A stretch of 21,877 bases of DNA. Source: an uncultured Mycoplasmatota bacterium (GTDB lineage: Bacteria > Bacillota_I > Bacilli_A > RF39 > UBA660). Made by a program: the position numbers and the translations under genes. The notes beneath the pieces are model-generated. The model was not told where the DNA came from and searched no databases. It saw only the letters and a list, made by a program, of their open reading frames with translations. This document shows positions 9,258 to 17,655 of the stretch, piece after piece (positions within the stretch are counted from its first letter, which is position 1; each line of letters opens with the position of its first letter). The DNA lies in contig CANRVM010000002.1 of the NCBI GenBank assembly GCA_947643295.1, forward strand, positions 1 to 21,877, in the 5' to 3' direction.

Positions 9258-9300
9258 CATCATCACCTATTGATAGTATATAAGAAAATGTTATGAATTA

Positions 9301-10158
9301 CTACTGAATTTCTGATTCTTTTACGAATAGAGGGTGTTCTTCTTTCTTTTCTGGTTCGTTATAATTATATAGATATTCTGAAAAATTTCCTACTCTTTTA
9401 ATATATTTATAATAGATAAATAAGAATATTCCTAAAATTATCATAATAATAGATACTAACTGTGCAACTTTAAGATTGTTCATCATTAAACTATCCACAC
9501 GCATTCCCTCAATAATAAATCTTGCCACAGAATACCATACAAGATAAAATCCTGTTAATTGTCCCAATTTTAAATATGGATATCTTTTTATAATTAATAA
9601 GGCAACAAATCCAAATAAATTCCACATAGATTCAAAGAAAAAAGTAGGTTCTCTATACTCTCCTAAAATAAACATACCATCTATAACAAACTCGGGTATC
9701 CCCATAGATTGTAGCTTTGCAGCCGTTGTAATAGCACCATAGGCTTCTTGATTAAAAAAATTACCCCATCTTCCTACTGCTTGTCCAAGTATTAATCCTA
9801 CCACAATAATATCAAATATTTTTAATGGCTTTATTCTATTCTTTCTACATTGATATAAGACTACCAAACAACCAACAATTAATCCTCCATGAATCGCTAA
9901 ACCACCATTCCATATTTCTAATATTTCAATAGGATTAGTCTTATAATAGTCTAAATTAAATAATACATAATAAATTCTTGCGCCAATAACACCAAAAATA
10001 ATGGAATTAAAGGCTAAGTTTAGCATAAATTCTTGATTTATTTTTCTTCTTTTTGATTCTAAGTATATTGTAATACATCCTGCTAATATTCCTAAAAATA
10101 TAAAGATGGAATACCAATATACTTGAATAATACCCAAATCTAATGCAACTCTATCCAT
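9301..10158 (-). CDS. lgt: Prolipoprotein diacylglyceryl transferase
   Basis: Integral membrane enzyme that moves diacylglycerol from phosphatidylglycerol onto the lipobox cysteine of prolipoproteins, the first step of lipoprotein maturation. The 285 residues hold about seven membrane segments. The family signature GRWGNFFNQEAYG is at 129-141, and GGLAIHGG contains the conserved His90. The C-terminal tail (about 262-285) is charged and cytoplasmic. The ATG at 10158 overlaps the end of the upstream yvlD-like gene by eight bases, implying translational coupling. hprK, which precedes lgt in Bacillus, is not here. Confidence 0.97.
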   Translation of the reverse strand: MDRVALDLGIIQVYWYSIFIFLGILAGCITIYLESKRRKINQEFMLNLAFNSIIFGVIGARIYYVLFNLDYYKTNPIEILEIWNGGLAIHGGLIVGCLVVLYQCRKNRIKPLKIFDIIVVGLILGQAVGRWGNFFNQEAYGAITTAAKLQSMGIPEFVIDGMFILGEYREPTFFFESMWNLFGFVALLIIKRYPYLKLGQLTGFYLVWYSVARFIIEGMRVDSLMMNNLKVAQLVSIIMIILGIFLFIYYKYIKRVGNFSEYLYNYNEPEKKEEHPLFVKESEIQ

Positions 10159-10579
10159 TCTTATTTACCCTCTTTATTATTGGTTTAATTACTATATTTT
10201 CTACCATAAGATTAGTAATAGAAAGTAATATGGCGACAATCAAAGATATAAATAGTCCATGTAATTGAAAATGAGGTCCTAAAATCCAATCTACTAATTT
10301 CAAAATAAATAAGTTAATAAATGGATAAAAAAGACCTAAGGTCAAACCAGTTATTGGAATAGTAAGTGTAACTAGAATTGGTTTCACTGTCTTATTTAAA
10401 ATATAAATCATTAATACAATGATAACAGAGTAAATATAGGAATGCTCCAAATCAATATAGACACTTTTAAACATATTGGTTACAATTACAAATACTACAG
10501 TATAACCAAACAGATAAAGAATCCAATCTAACAGCTTACTTATTACAAAACCATTCTTACTATCTTTAACTAAACGCAT
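10151..10579 (-). CDS. yvlD: YvlD-like small membrane protein (phage holin 4 superfamily)
   Basis: Small integral membrane protein of the family annotated as phage holin 4-2 but widespread on bacterial chromosomes; its role is not established, and lysis is unlikely. The 142 residues carry four hydrophobic segments (about 21-40, 46-62, 70-95 and 105-128). The conserved feature NKTVKPILVTLTIPITGLTLGLF lies between segments. GAGGTGAT precedes the ATG at 10579 by five bases, and that ribosome site overlaps the uvrA stop, 10 bases away. In Bacillus yvlD also lies close to lgt, so the order is conserved. The symbol is by family and position. Confidence 0.85.
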   Translation of the reverse strand: MRLVKDSKNGFVISKLLDWILYLFGYTVVFVIVTNMFKSVYIDLEHSYIYSVIIVLMIYILNKTVKPILVTLTIPITGLTLGLFYPFINLFILKLVDWILGPHFQLHGLFISLIVAILLSITNLMVENIVIKPIIKRVNKNG

Positions 10580-10589
10580 ATTATCACCT

Positions 10590-13403
10590 CTAAAGAATCT
10601 TATGAAGGAAAGAACCGGTGTATGATTTTTCTACTTTGCTTACCTCTTCTGGTGTCCCTGTTGCTACAATACTTCCACCATTATCTCCACCTTCTGGCCC
10701 TAAATCGATAATATAGTCAGCAACTTTAATAACATCTAAATTATGCTCTATTACTATTACTGTATCACCATTATCTACTATTTTCTCCAAAATTGCAAGT
10801 AGTCTTTTTATATCATCTGAATGTAAACCCGTCGTTGGTTCATCTAAAACAAATAGAGTTTTACCTGTTGCCCTTTTTTGTAACTCTTTCGCAAGTTTTA
10901 CTCTTTCTGCTTCTCCTCCTGATAATGTTGGAGCGCTTTGCCCTAATTTAATATAACCTAGACCAACCTCCTCTAATACTTTCAACTTATTCTTTATTTT
11001 TGGAACATTTTCAAAAAATTCTAAAGCCTCTTTAACTCTCATATCTAAAACTTCTGCAATATTTTTATCTTTATACTTTACTTTTAAAGTCTCACTATTA
11101 TAACGGGTTCCATGACAAACTTCACAATCTACATAAACATCGGGTAAAAAATGCATTTCTATTTTCTTTACGCCATCTCCACGACAAGCCTCACAGCGTC
11201 CCCCCTTTACATTGAATGAAAAACGATTTTTCTCATAGCCATACATTTTTGCTTCTTTTGTAGTTGTATAAAGAGTTCTAATATCATCAAACACTCCTGT
11301 ATAAGTAGCAGGATTACTTCGTGGTGTTCTTCCAATAGGACTTTGAGAAATATCTACAATTTTATCAATATTATTTAATCCATTTATTTTTTTATGTTTA
11401 CCAGAAATGACTTTTGATTGGTATAGTTTCTTCGATACTTCTTTGCAAAGTATTTCATTAATCAGTGTTGATTTTCCACTTCCAGATACTCCCGTAATAC
11501 AAGTAAAAGTTCCTAGAGGTATTTTTACATCAATACCTTTTAGATTATTTTCTTCTGCTCCAATGATAGTTAAAAACTTTTTATTTCCTTTTCTTCTTTT
11601 TGTTGGAATGTCTATCTTTAATTTTCCGCTAAGATATTTTCCTGTAATACTATTTTCATTTTTCATTACCTCTTTTGGTGTTCCGCTAGCCATGATTTGT
11701 CCACCTTGATCTCCTGCACCAGGGCCAATATCTACCAACATATCTGCTGCCAACATCGTATCAGTATCATGTTCCACGACAATTAATGTATTTCCTAAAT
11801 CTCTCATTTCCAGTAAAGACTTTATTAGCATTTCGTTATCTCTTTGATGAAGTCCAATACTAGGTTCATCTAAAACATATAAAACTCCTGTTAATTTAGA
11901 ACCAATTTGAGTTGCCAATCGGATTCTTTGTGCTTCTCCACCTGACAAAGTAGCAGCACTTCTAGATAATGCTAAATATCCTAGCCCTACATTCTGTAAA
12001 AAAGATAATCTAGCGATAATTTCTTTTACCACCAAATTTGCAATTTGTTTTTTTTCTTCTGATAACTTCAATTTGTTAAAAAACATTAATAAGTCTTTAA
12101 TACTCATACAAGTTACTTCATATATATTTTTATCGTTAATTTTAATTTGTAAAATGTCGTCATTTAATCTAGCTCCATGACAGGTCTCACAAGTATGCTC
12201 TATCATATAATTAGCAATCCATTCACGAATCCATTTACTACTTGTTTCCATATAACGACGTTCCAAATTATTAATTATTCCTTCATAAAAATCTTTATTA
12301 TTCATAATATTTCCACTTTTTGTTGTATAATGATAAGTTATCATTTCATCTGATCCGTATAAAACAATATTTTGCTCTTTACTTGAAAGTTTTTTAAATG
12401 GTTTATTCATATCAATTTTATAGTGTTTACAACAGCATTCTAATTTTTTATAGTAAATTCCATCTTGATCATCACTTAACGTCTTAATACAACCCTCGTT
12501 AATGCTTAAACTTTTATCTGGTATTACTAAATCTTCATCAATTCTCAGCTTGATACCTAACCCTTTACATTCAGGACATGCTCCAAAGGGAGCATTGAAA
12601 CTAAATATTCTAGGTTCTATTTCTGGAAGAGAAAAAGAACAATAAGGACATGCAAAGTTTTCAGAAAATACGACCTCTTTTTTATTTTCACCTAGTATTT
12701 CTACTACTACTTTTCCATGAGACAATTTTACAGCTTGTTCAATTGCCTCGCTTAATCTAGATTTAGAGTCTTCTTTTAAAACAATTCGATCAATTATAAC
12801 ATCAATATCATCCTGTTTATTTTTCTCTAACGTAATCTCGTCCGATAAATCATACATCTTTCGATTAACTCTAACTCGAATATACCCATCTTTTCTCAAA
12901 TCATCTAATAATTCTTTGTGCGTTCCCTTTTCATGATGAACAACAGGGGAATAAATAATAAGTTTGGTATTCAGAGGATATTCTAAGACTTTATTTGTAA
13001 TTTCTTCTACACTTTGTGAAGTAATAGGAATATTATGATTTGGACAATAAGCAGTCCCAACACGAGCAAATAAAAGTCTCAAATAATCATAAATTTCGGT
13101 TACTGTTCCAACCGTAGATCTAGGATTTTTACTTGTTGTTTTTTGATCAATACTGATAGCTGGAGATAATCCCTCAATACTATCCACATCTGGCTTTTCA
13201 CTACCACCTAAAAATTGTCTAGCATAACTAGATAAGCTTTCTACATATCTTCTTTGACCTTCTGCATAAATTGTATCAAAAGCCAAACTACTTTTTCCAC
13301 TTCCTGATAATCCTGTCATGACGACTAATTTATTCTTTGGAATTTCAATATTTACATTCTTTAAATTATTTTCTCTAGCACCTTTTACAATAATTTTATC
13401 CAT
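10590..13403 (-). CDS. uvrA: Excinuclease ABC subunit A
   Basis: Damage-sensing ATPase of nucleotide excision repair; a UvrA dimer finds lesions and loads UvrB. The 937 residues are full length. The first ABC module has Walker A GLSGSGKSS (31-39), a zinc site formed by C252, C255, C276 and C279, and signature LSGGEAQR. The second module has GVSGSGKST, a second zinc site (CEAC...CEVC) and LSGGEAERV, then FVLDEPTTGLH and VIEHN. The start is the ATG at 13403, eight bases after AGGTG; the GTG at 13409 overlaps the ribosome site. It is the first gene of the operon continuing to whiA. The promoter carries an SOS-like box, so LexA control is likely. Confidence 0.98.
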   Translation of the reverse strand: MDKIIVKGARENNLKNVNIEIPKNKLVVMTGLSGSGKSSLAFDTIYAEGQRRYVESLSSYARQFLGGSEKPDVDSIEGLSPAISIDQKTTSKNPRSTVGTVTEIYDYLRLLFARVGTAYCPNHNIPITSQSVEEITNKVLEYPLNTKLIIYSPVVHHEKGTHKELLDDLRKDGYIRVRVNRKMYDLSDEITLEKNKQDDIDVIIDRIVLKEDSKSRLSEAIEQAVKLSHGKVVVEILGENKKEVVFSENFACPYCSFSLPEIEPRIFSFNAPFGACPECKGLGIKLRIDEDLVIPDKSLSINEGCIKTLSDDQDGIYYKKLECCCKHYKIDMNKPFKKLSSKEQNIVLYGSDEMITYHYTTKSGNIMNNKDFYEGIINNLERRYMETSSKWIREWIANYMIEHTCETCHGARLNDDILQIKINDKNIYEVTCMSIKDLLMFFNKLKLSEEKKQIANLVVKEIIARLSFLQNVGLGYLALSRSAATLSGGEAQRIRLATQIGSKLTGVLYVLDEPSIGLHQRDNEMLIKSLLEMRDLGNTLIVVEHDTDTMLAADMLVDIGPGAGDQGGQIMASGTPKEVMKNENSITGKYLSGKLKIDIPTKRRKGNKKFLTIIGAEENNLKGIDVKIPLGTFTCITGVSGSGKSTLINEILCKEVSKKLYQSKVISGKHKKINGLNNIDKIVDISQSPIGRTPRSNPATYTGVFDDIRTLYTTTKEAKMYGYEKNRFSFNVKGGRCEACRGDGVKKIEMHFLPDVYVDCEVCHGTRYNSETLKVKYKDKNIAEVLDMRVKEALEFFENVPKIKNKLKVLEEVGLGYIKLGQSAPTLSGGEAERVKLAKELQKRATGKTLFVLDEPTTGLHSDDIKRLLAILEKIVDNGDTVIVIEHNLDVIKVADYIIDLGPEGGDNGGSIVATGTPEEVSKVEKSYTGSFLHKIL

Positions 13404-13423
13404 AACCACTTCACCTGCTCCAT

Positions 13424-13432
13424 ATTATATCA
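13424..13432 (-). promoter_or_regulatory. Possible second uvrA promoter (extended -10)
   Basis: TGATATAAT is a perfect -10 (13424-13429) with TG extension, giving a leader of about 15 bases. No matching -35 is visible. It would give uvrA expression independent of the SOS-like promoter upstream. Confidence 0.45.
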
Positions 13433-13456
13433 TAAAACTTTACTTTTATTTACTTT

Positions 13457-13477
13457 TTTCCACAATTATTGTGGAAA
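13457..13477. repeat. Palindrome 1 in the uvrA leader (TTTCCACAA...TTGTGGAAA)
   Basis: A perfect 9-base inverted repeat with a 3-base centre. It lies between the SOS-like promoter and the uvrA start, so the minus transcript would carry it as a hairpin, followed by A rather than U, which argues against a terminator. Its left half TTTTCCACA fits the DnaA-box pattern TTWTNCACA. It shares the core TCCACAA/TTGTGGA with the second palindrome at 13551-13567. It may be a protein-binding site; the binder is unknown. Confidence 0.7.
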
Positions 13478-13495
13478 GTTTTCTCGTTTAAACAT

Positions 13496-13524
13496 AATAT
13501 ATATTACATACATATGTTTGTCAA
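13496..13524 (-). promoter_or_regulatory. uvrA operon promoter with SOS (LexA)-like box
   Basis: On the minus strand TTGACA (13519-13524) and TATATT (13496-13501) are 17 bases apart. The spacer is occupied by CAAACATATGTATG (13507-13520), which matches the Bacillus LexA consensus CGAACRNRYGTTYG at 12 of 14 positions. LexA bound here would block polymerase, fitting uvrA as a classic SOS gene. The leader to the ATG would be about 86 bases and contains palindrome 1. Confidence 0.7.
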
Positions 13525-13544
13525 TAATTTTTTGTCTTCCCATA

Positions 13545-13573
13545 GAAAAATCCACAAACTTTGTGGAATTTTT
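13545..13573. terminator. Palindrome 2: probable uvrB terminator
   Basis: TCCACAAA-C-TTTGTGGA (13551-13567) is a perfect palindrome flanked by A runs on the left and T runs on the right. On the minus strand it forms a hairpin followed by five U, about 90 bases after the uvrB stop, and would work in either direction. Sequence shared with palindrome 1 suggests it may also be a binding site. Confidence 0.5.
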
Positions 13574-13661
13574 TCTTTTCTTCTCATTTTTAAATTATTT
13601 CAATAGTTTAAATAGACAAAATTGCAAAGGAAAATCTTTCTTATTCTATAATTATATCATT

Positions 13662-15617
13662 TTAATTTTCTAATTTCATCTCAAATAGAATATCACGTAA
13701 TTCCATAGCTCTTTCAAAATCAAGGTTTTTAGCAGCCTCTCTCATTTGTTGTTCTAACTCTTCTATTTGCTTTTCTCTTTCTTTTTTCGTTAGTTTTTTC
13801 ACAGGATTCTTTTTACTTGAAGTATCGATATTACTAATTACTTCTCTTATATCCTTCTTGATTGTAGTTGGTGTAATATGATGATCTTCATTATATTGCA
13901 TCTGAATATTACGTCTATTTTGTGTCTCTTCTATCGCTACTTTCATCGAATCTGTCATTTTATCTGCATACATAATAACATGACCATTTGCATTTCTCGC
14001 ACATCTTCCAATTGTCTGAATCAAACTTCTTGTACTTCTTAAGAAACCTTCTTTATCAGCATCTAAAATAGCAATCAACGAAACCTCAGGAATATCAATA
14101 CCTTCTCTTAAAAGATTAATTCCTACTACTACATCATACTTTCCAATTCTCAAATCATGAATAATTTGCAATCTTTCTAAGGTTTTAATCTCTGAATGAA
14201 GATAAGCAACTTTAATATCTAATTCTTTCAAATAATTTGTTAATTCTTCACTCATACGAATTGTTAAAGTAGTAATTAGAACTCTCTCATCTTTAGCAAT
14301 CCTCTCATTAATTTCTCCTACTAAATCGTCAATTTGACCTTCTGTTTTTCGAATATCAATTGTTGGATCTAATAATCCTGTTGGACGAATAATCTGACTA
14401 ATATATTTTCCGTTTGTATAGGCTAGTTCCATATCTCCAGGTGTTGCTGATACAAAGATAGCTTGGTTAATCTTTTTTTCAAATTCATCATATTGAAGAG
14501 GTCTATTATCTAGTGCACTAGGAAGTCTAAATCCATATTCGACTAAATTCATCTTACGAGCACGGTCACCATTATACATTCCTCTAACTTGTGGAAGCGT
14601 AACATGAGATTCATCGACTACTAACAAATAATCATCTGGAAAGAAGTCCATTAAAGTAGTTGGAGTTTCTCCTTTGCTTCTTCCTGCCATTGGTGCTGAA
14701 TAGTTTTCAATGCCTGAACAAAAACCTGTTTCTTCTAACATTTCAATATCATAGTTAGTACGTTGTTCTAATCGTTCTGCAGCTAATAACTTATTATCCT
14801 CCTTAAGTTCCGTTAATCGTTCTTCTAATTCTATTTTTATCCTTTGAATAGCTGACTTTAATTTTTCATCACTAACGACAAAATGACTAGCGGGAAATAA
14901 ACTAATACTTTTTTTATTTGTGATAATTGCTCCTGTTAAAACATCAATCTCACTAATTCGATCAATTTCCTCTCCAAAAAATTCAATTCGATACCCAGTT
15001 TTATCTTTATTGATAGGAATAATTTCTAAAATATCCCCTCTGACTCTAAAAGTCCCACGCTTAAAATCCAAATCATTTCTTTCATATAACATATCCACCA
15101 ATTTTGTTAATACTTTATTCCTGTCGATTTCTTCTCCTACTCCAAGTGTTAACATCTTATTTTTATATTCTTCTACTTCTCCAATACCATAGATACAAGA
15201 TACACTAGCAACTACAATCACATTTCTACCGGAAAGTAAGGCACTTGTTGCATAATGCCTTAACTCATCAATTTCATCATTAATTGAAGAGTCTTTTTCA
15301 ATATAAGTATCAGTAGATGGAACATAAGCTTCTGGTTGATAATAATCATAGTAGGAAACAAAGTAACAAACTTCTTCTTCTGGAAACAATTCCTTTAATT
15401 CCGAATATAACTGACCTGCCAAAGTTTTATTATGAGCTAATACAAGAGTTGGCTTTTGTACCGTTTTAATAACATTAGCTATTGTAAAAGTTTTACCTGT
15501 ACCCGTTGCCCCCATCAATACTTGGTGTTTTTTTCCTTGTTTTAAGCCATCCACAAGTTCTTCTATTACTTTTGGTTGATCTCCCGTTGGCTCAAATGGA
15601 GAGTAAAGTTTAAACAT
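13662..15617 (-). CDS. uvrB: Excinuclease ABC subunit B
   Basis: Helicase-like damage-verification subunit of nucleotide excision repair; receives DNA from UvrA and recruits UvrC. The 651 residues are near the family length. Walker A GATGTGKT is at 36-43, the strand-inserting beta-hairpin [12 protein letters not shown] at 89-100, DESH marks motif II, and helicase motifs [14 protein letters not shown] and QTIGRCARN follow. The C-terminal UVR motif that binds UvrC ([19 protein letters not shown]) is present. The start is the ATG at 15617, with AAAGGAGG seven bases upstream; a longer frame to 15662 has no ribosome site. Unlike in Bacillus, uvrB is separated from uvrA by 258 bases with a terminator and a new promoter. 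Confidence 0.98.
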   Translation of the reverse strand: MFKLYSPFEPTGDQPKVIEELVDGLKQGKKHQVLMGATGTGKTFTIANVIKTVQKPTLVLAHNKTLAGQLYSELKELFPEEEVCYFVSYYDYYQPEAYVPSTDTYIEKDSSINDEIDELRHYATSALLSGRNVIVVASVSCIYGIGEVEEYKNKMLTLGVGEEIDRNKVLTKLVDMLYERNDLDFKRGTFRVRGDILEIIPINKDKTGYRIEFFGEEIDRISEIDVLTGAIITNKKSISLFPASHFVVSDEKLKSAIQRIKIELEERLTELKEDNKLLAAERLEQRTNYDIEMLEETGFCSGIENYSAPMAGRSKGETPTTLMDFFPDDYLLVVDESHVTLPQVRGMYNGDRARKMNLVEYGFRLPSALDNRPLQYDEFEKKINQAIFVSATPGDMELAYTNGKYISQIIRPTGLLDPTIDIRKTEGQIDDLVGEINERIAKDERVLITTLTIRMSEELTNYLKELDIKVAYLHSEIKTLERLQIIHDLRIGKYDVVVGINLLREGIDIPEVSLIAILDADKEGFLRSTRSLIQTIGRCARNANGHVIMYADKMTDSMKVAIEETQNRRNIQMQYNEDHHITPTTIKKDIREVISNIDTSSKKNPVKKLTKKEREKQIEELEQQMREAAKNLDFERAMELRDILFEMKLEN

Positions 15618-15758
15618 ATTTTCCTCCTTTCTTTTGTGACTATTTTGATATAAGCTTCTCACTAGTTCTAAAATTCATCCCTTAATACTATTTTGACTAA
15701 TACTGAATGCTAGTGGACGAATAAAAGTCACAAATTTCTTTTTTATGTTTTAAAAATA

Positions 15759-16748
15759 CTATAATTTATGATTAGGTAAAATTATTCTATCATAAGTTTC
15801 AGTAATAAAATTAAATTGAGAATCAAACTCCCTCAAATAGAATCCTTTCAACTCATCAGACATAGGATGTTTAGTTTTTTCCTCTATTCTAATAAATATT
15901 TTTTGAAGATTTTCTTGACTTATAGACCATAAACTATTAGATAACGTTTCACTAAATTCTTCGCTACTGGATTCTAAAAACTCTTCCAAATTTTCTTCAC
16001 AATATCTAATACTATTACGATTTACTGTCAAAAGAAGTTTTGAAACTGATGGAAATCTCTCAGTAGCTAACTGATGAGGAAGCATTAAAATCCTTATATT
16101 GTCGAAAAGTGGCTGTAAATCAAGTGTCCTATCTGGATATTCTAGAAGCCACCAATTTGAGTATCCTCTATCTACCTGACCAGTTAATATATCATATATA
16201 AACATATTTACAATTTTCTTCATTACTTTACTGACAACATTTTGATATTTAGAATTTACATTATAATAATTTTCTAAAGCAATCCAAATATCATCTAAAT
16301 TATTTAAATCCGCAATATTCTCTTTCTTCCCTAACGGATGATTATTAATTAGAAAATCTTTTCCTGAAAGATAATTTACATTGTTTAGCCTAAAGTCTTT
16401 AGATATTAGTCCTTTAAATCCGCTAATTATTGCTAAATCGTATTCAACATGAGGTATATTTAAATCGTCTGCTATTTCTCCAGCAACTAATTCATTATAT
16501 GGACTAACTCTATAGGGTTCACGAGGATAATCATATTTATAAAAATATGTTGTTTCACCATACTTAAAGCTAAAAACTAATTGAAAGTTATTATTAGTTT
16601 TACTGATATTTTTAATATCGACTTTATTATTATTTTTTAAAGTATCTATTAGCTCATCAAAGCATGTTATAGGTGGCAATTGTAGTATTTCATCAAGCTG
16701 AATGTAACCTTTTTCTCTATTAACTGTTGATAATATTTCCGAATTCAT
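15759..16748 (-). CDS. HipA/CtkA-like serine/threonine kinase domain protein
   Basis: Resembles the C-terminal kinase region of HipA toxins and the stand-alone CtkA kinase; members phosphorylate proteins with ATP. In 329 residues: YFYKYDYP (68-75) offers a candidate ATP-binding Lys71; PYNELVAGEIADDLNIPHVEYDL (83-105) is the HipA-type helix; DILTGQVDRGYSNWW (186-200) carries the catalytic-loop Asp193 and Asn198; LFDN (214-217) supplies the metal-binding Asp216. There is no N-terminal HipA subdomain and no adjacent HTH antitoxin of HipB type. The ATG at 16748 follows GGGTGA by about seven bases. A tiny reading frame with its own good ribosome site ends 15 bases upstream. A kinase is likely from the motifs; whether it is toxic cannot be told. 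Confidence 0.7.
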   Translation of the reverse strand: MNSEILSTVNREKGYIQLDEILQLPPITCFDELIDTLKNNNKVDIKNISKTNNNFQLVFSFKYGETTYFYKYDYPREPYRVSPYNELVAGEIADDLNIPHVEYDLAIISGFKGLISKDFRLNNVNYLSGKDFLINNHPLGKKENIADLNNLDDIWIALENYYNVNSKYQNVVSKVMKKIVNMFIYDILTGQVDRGYSNWWLLEYPDRTLDLQPLFDNIRILMLPHQLATERFPSVSKLLLTVNRNSIRYCEENLEEFLESSSEEFSETLSNSLWSISQENLQKIFIRIEEKTKHPMSDELKGFYLREFDSQFNFITETYDRIILPNHKL

Positions 16749-16763
16749 AATTATTTCACCCTA

Positions 16764-16867
16764 TTATTTATTTTCTATTATACTTTTATTATTTTCATTT
16801 ATTTGTTGTAATAATTCTAAATCGTTAATTTTCTTATTATTTTTTTATGTCTGCATATGCATTCCAT
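16764..16867 (-). pseudogene. Possible tiny ORF before the HipA-like gene, frame broken in an A7 run
   Basis: An ATG at 16867 has GAGGAG eight bases upstream. The frame reads MECICRHKK and stops at 16817 after 16 residues. At a run of seven A (16854-16848 region) one extra A would join it to an open frame ending NNKSIIENK at 16764, giving 34 residues. It does not resemble an HTH antitoxin. It may be a leader peptide, a remnant, or a sequencing artefact. Confidence 0.3.
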
Positions 16868-16908
16868 TCTATACACTCCTCGTTAATATCATATCACTTT
16901 TATTTATC

Positions 16909-17655
16909 TTAATCTATCTTAATATCTGCTAAACAAGGGCAGTAATCAGATCCTAGTTGATTTTTTAAATAAACTACATCTATAAGATTTTTCTTAAGTT
17001 TCTTTGAGACAAAAATATAATCAATTCTCCATCCCATATTTCTTTCTCTTGCATGAAATCCATTTGGCCACATTGAATAAATATTATCTTCCCTACTTAA
17101 ACTTCGAAAACTATCAATAAGACCTATTTGTAATAATTCATCTATCTTTTCTCTTTCTTCATAAGAAAACATATTATTATGGTAATTTGTTTTATAATTT
17201 TTAACATCTAATTCTGTATGTGCAATATTAAAATCGGTACATATGATAATATTCTTAGTAATGTTTTTTACTAATTGAATTAGTTTATTAATAGAAGCAA
17301 ATTTATAAGGATGCTTCTCCTTTTTTCTTCCTCCATGAGGAATATAGATATTAATCAAAACGAACTTTTTAAACTCTAATAATAAAAATCGTCCTTCTGT
17401 ATCAAATTGTTACAAACCAATAAATCTTTGAACTTTTATTGGAACTTCTTTGGTTAAAACTGCTACTCCACTATACCCTTTTTTACTAGCATAATTATAA
17501 TAATCATAATATCCATAATGATTTGGGAATGGCTCATTCATTTTAATTTCCTGCAAGCAGATAATGTCTGGTTGTTTTTCTTGAAGTAAAGAGGTAAGGT
17601 AACCTAATTTTTCTGCACTCCGATAACCATTAATGTTCCAACTAATTATTTTCAT
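16909..17655 (-). pseudogene. xth: Exonuclease III gene with an internal stop codon
   Basis: Exonuclease III normally acts at abasic sites in base-excision repair. The reading frame is 248 codons, close to the usual 250, but codon 82 is TAA (17410-17412). The two parts are in the same frame: MKIISWNING at the start, QEIK with Glu36, then after the stop QFDTEGR, IPHGGR, CTDFNIAH (Asp141, Asn143) and ARERNMGWRIDYIF. The final motif reads GSDYCP, where the family has GSDHCP, so the catalytic histidine is Tyr238 (TAC, one change from CAC). CAA to TAA would explain the stop likewise. Two independent lesions point to a true pseudogene. The ATG at 17655 follows AGAGAGGT and overlaps the HD gene. Confidence 0.85.

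Noticed and set aside
10151..10579. Prophage holin or lysis gene
   Set aside because: The family name is historical; there are no other phage genes, and the position beside lgt matches chromosomal yvlD.
13410..13661. Replication origin suggested by DnaA-box-like sequences
   Set aside because: Only one half-site fits TTWTNCACA well, no cluster of boxes exists, and dnaA, dnaN or similar neighbours are absent.
15618..15758. A defined promoter or SOS box for uvrB
   Set aside because: AGAACTAGTG near 15656-15665 resembles only half of a LexA site, and no well-spaced -35/-10 pair stands out.
17410..17412. TAA in xth as a recoded sense codon or readthrough site
   Set aside because: TAA ends many intact genes in the window, no readthrough context is seen, and the lost catalytic His gives a second sign of decay.
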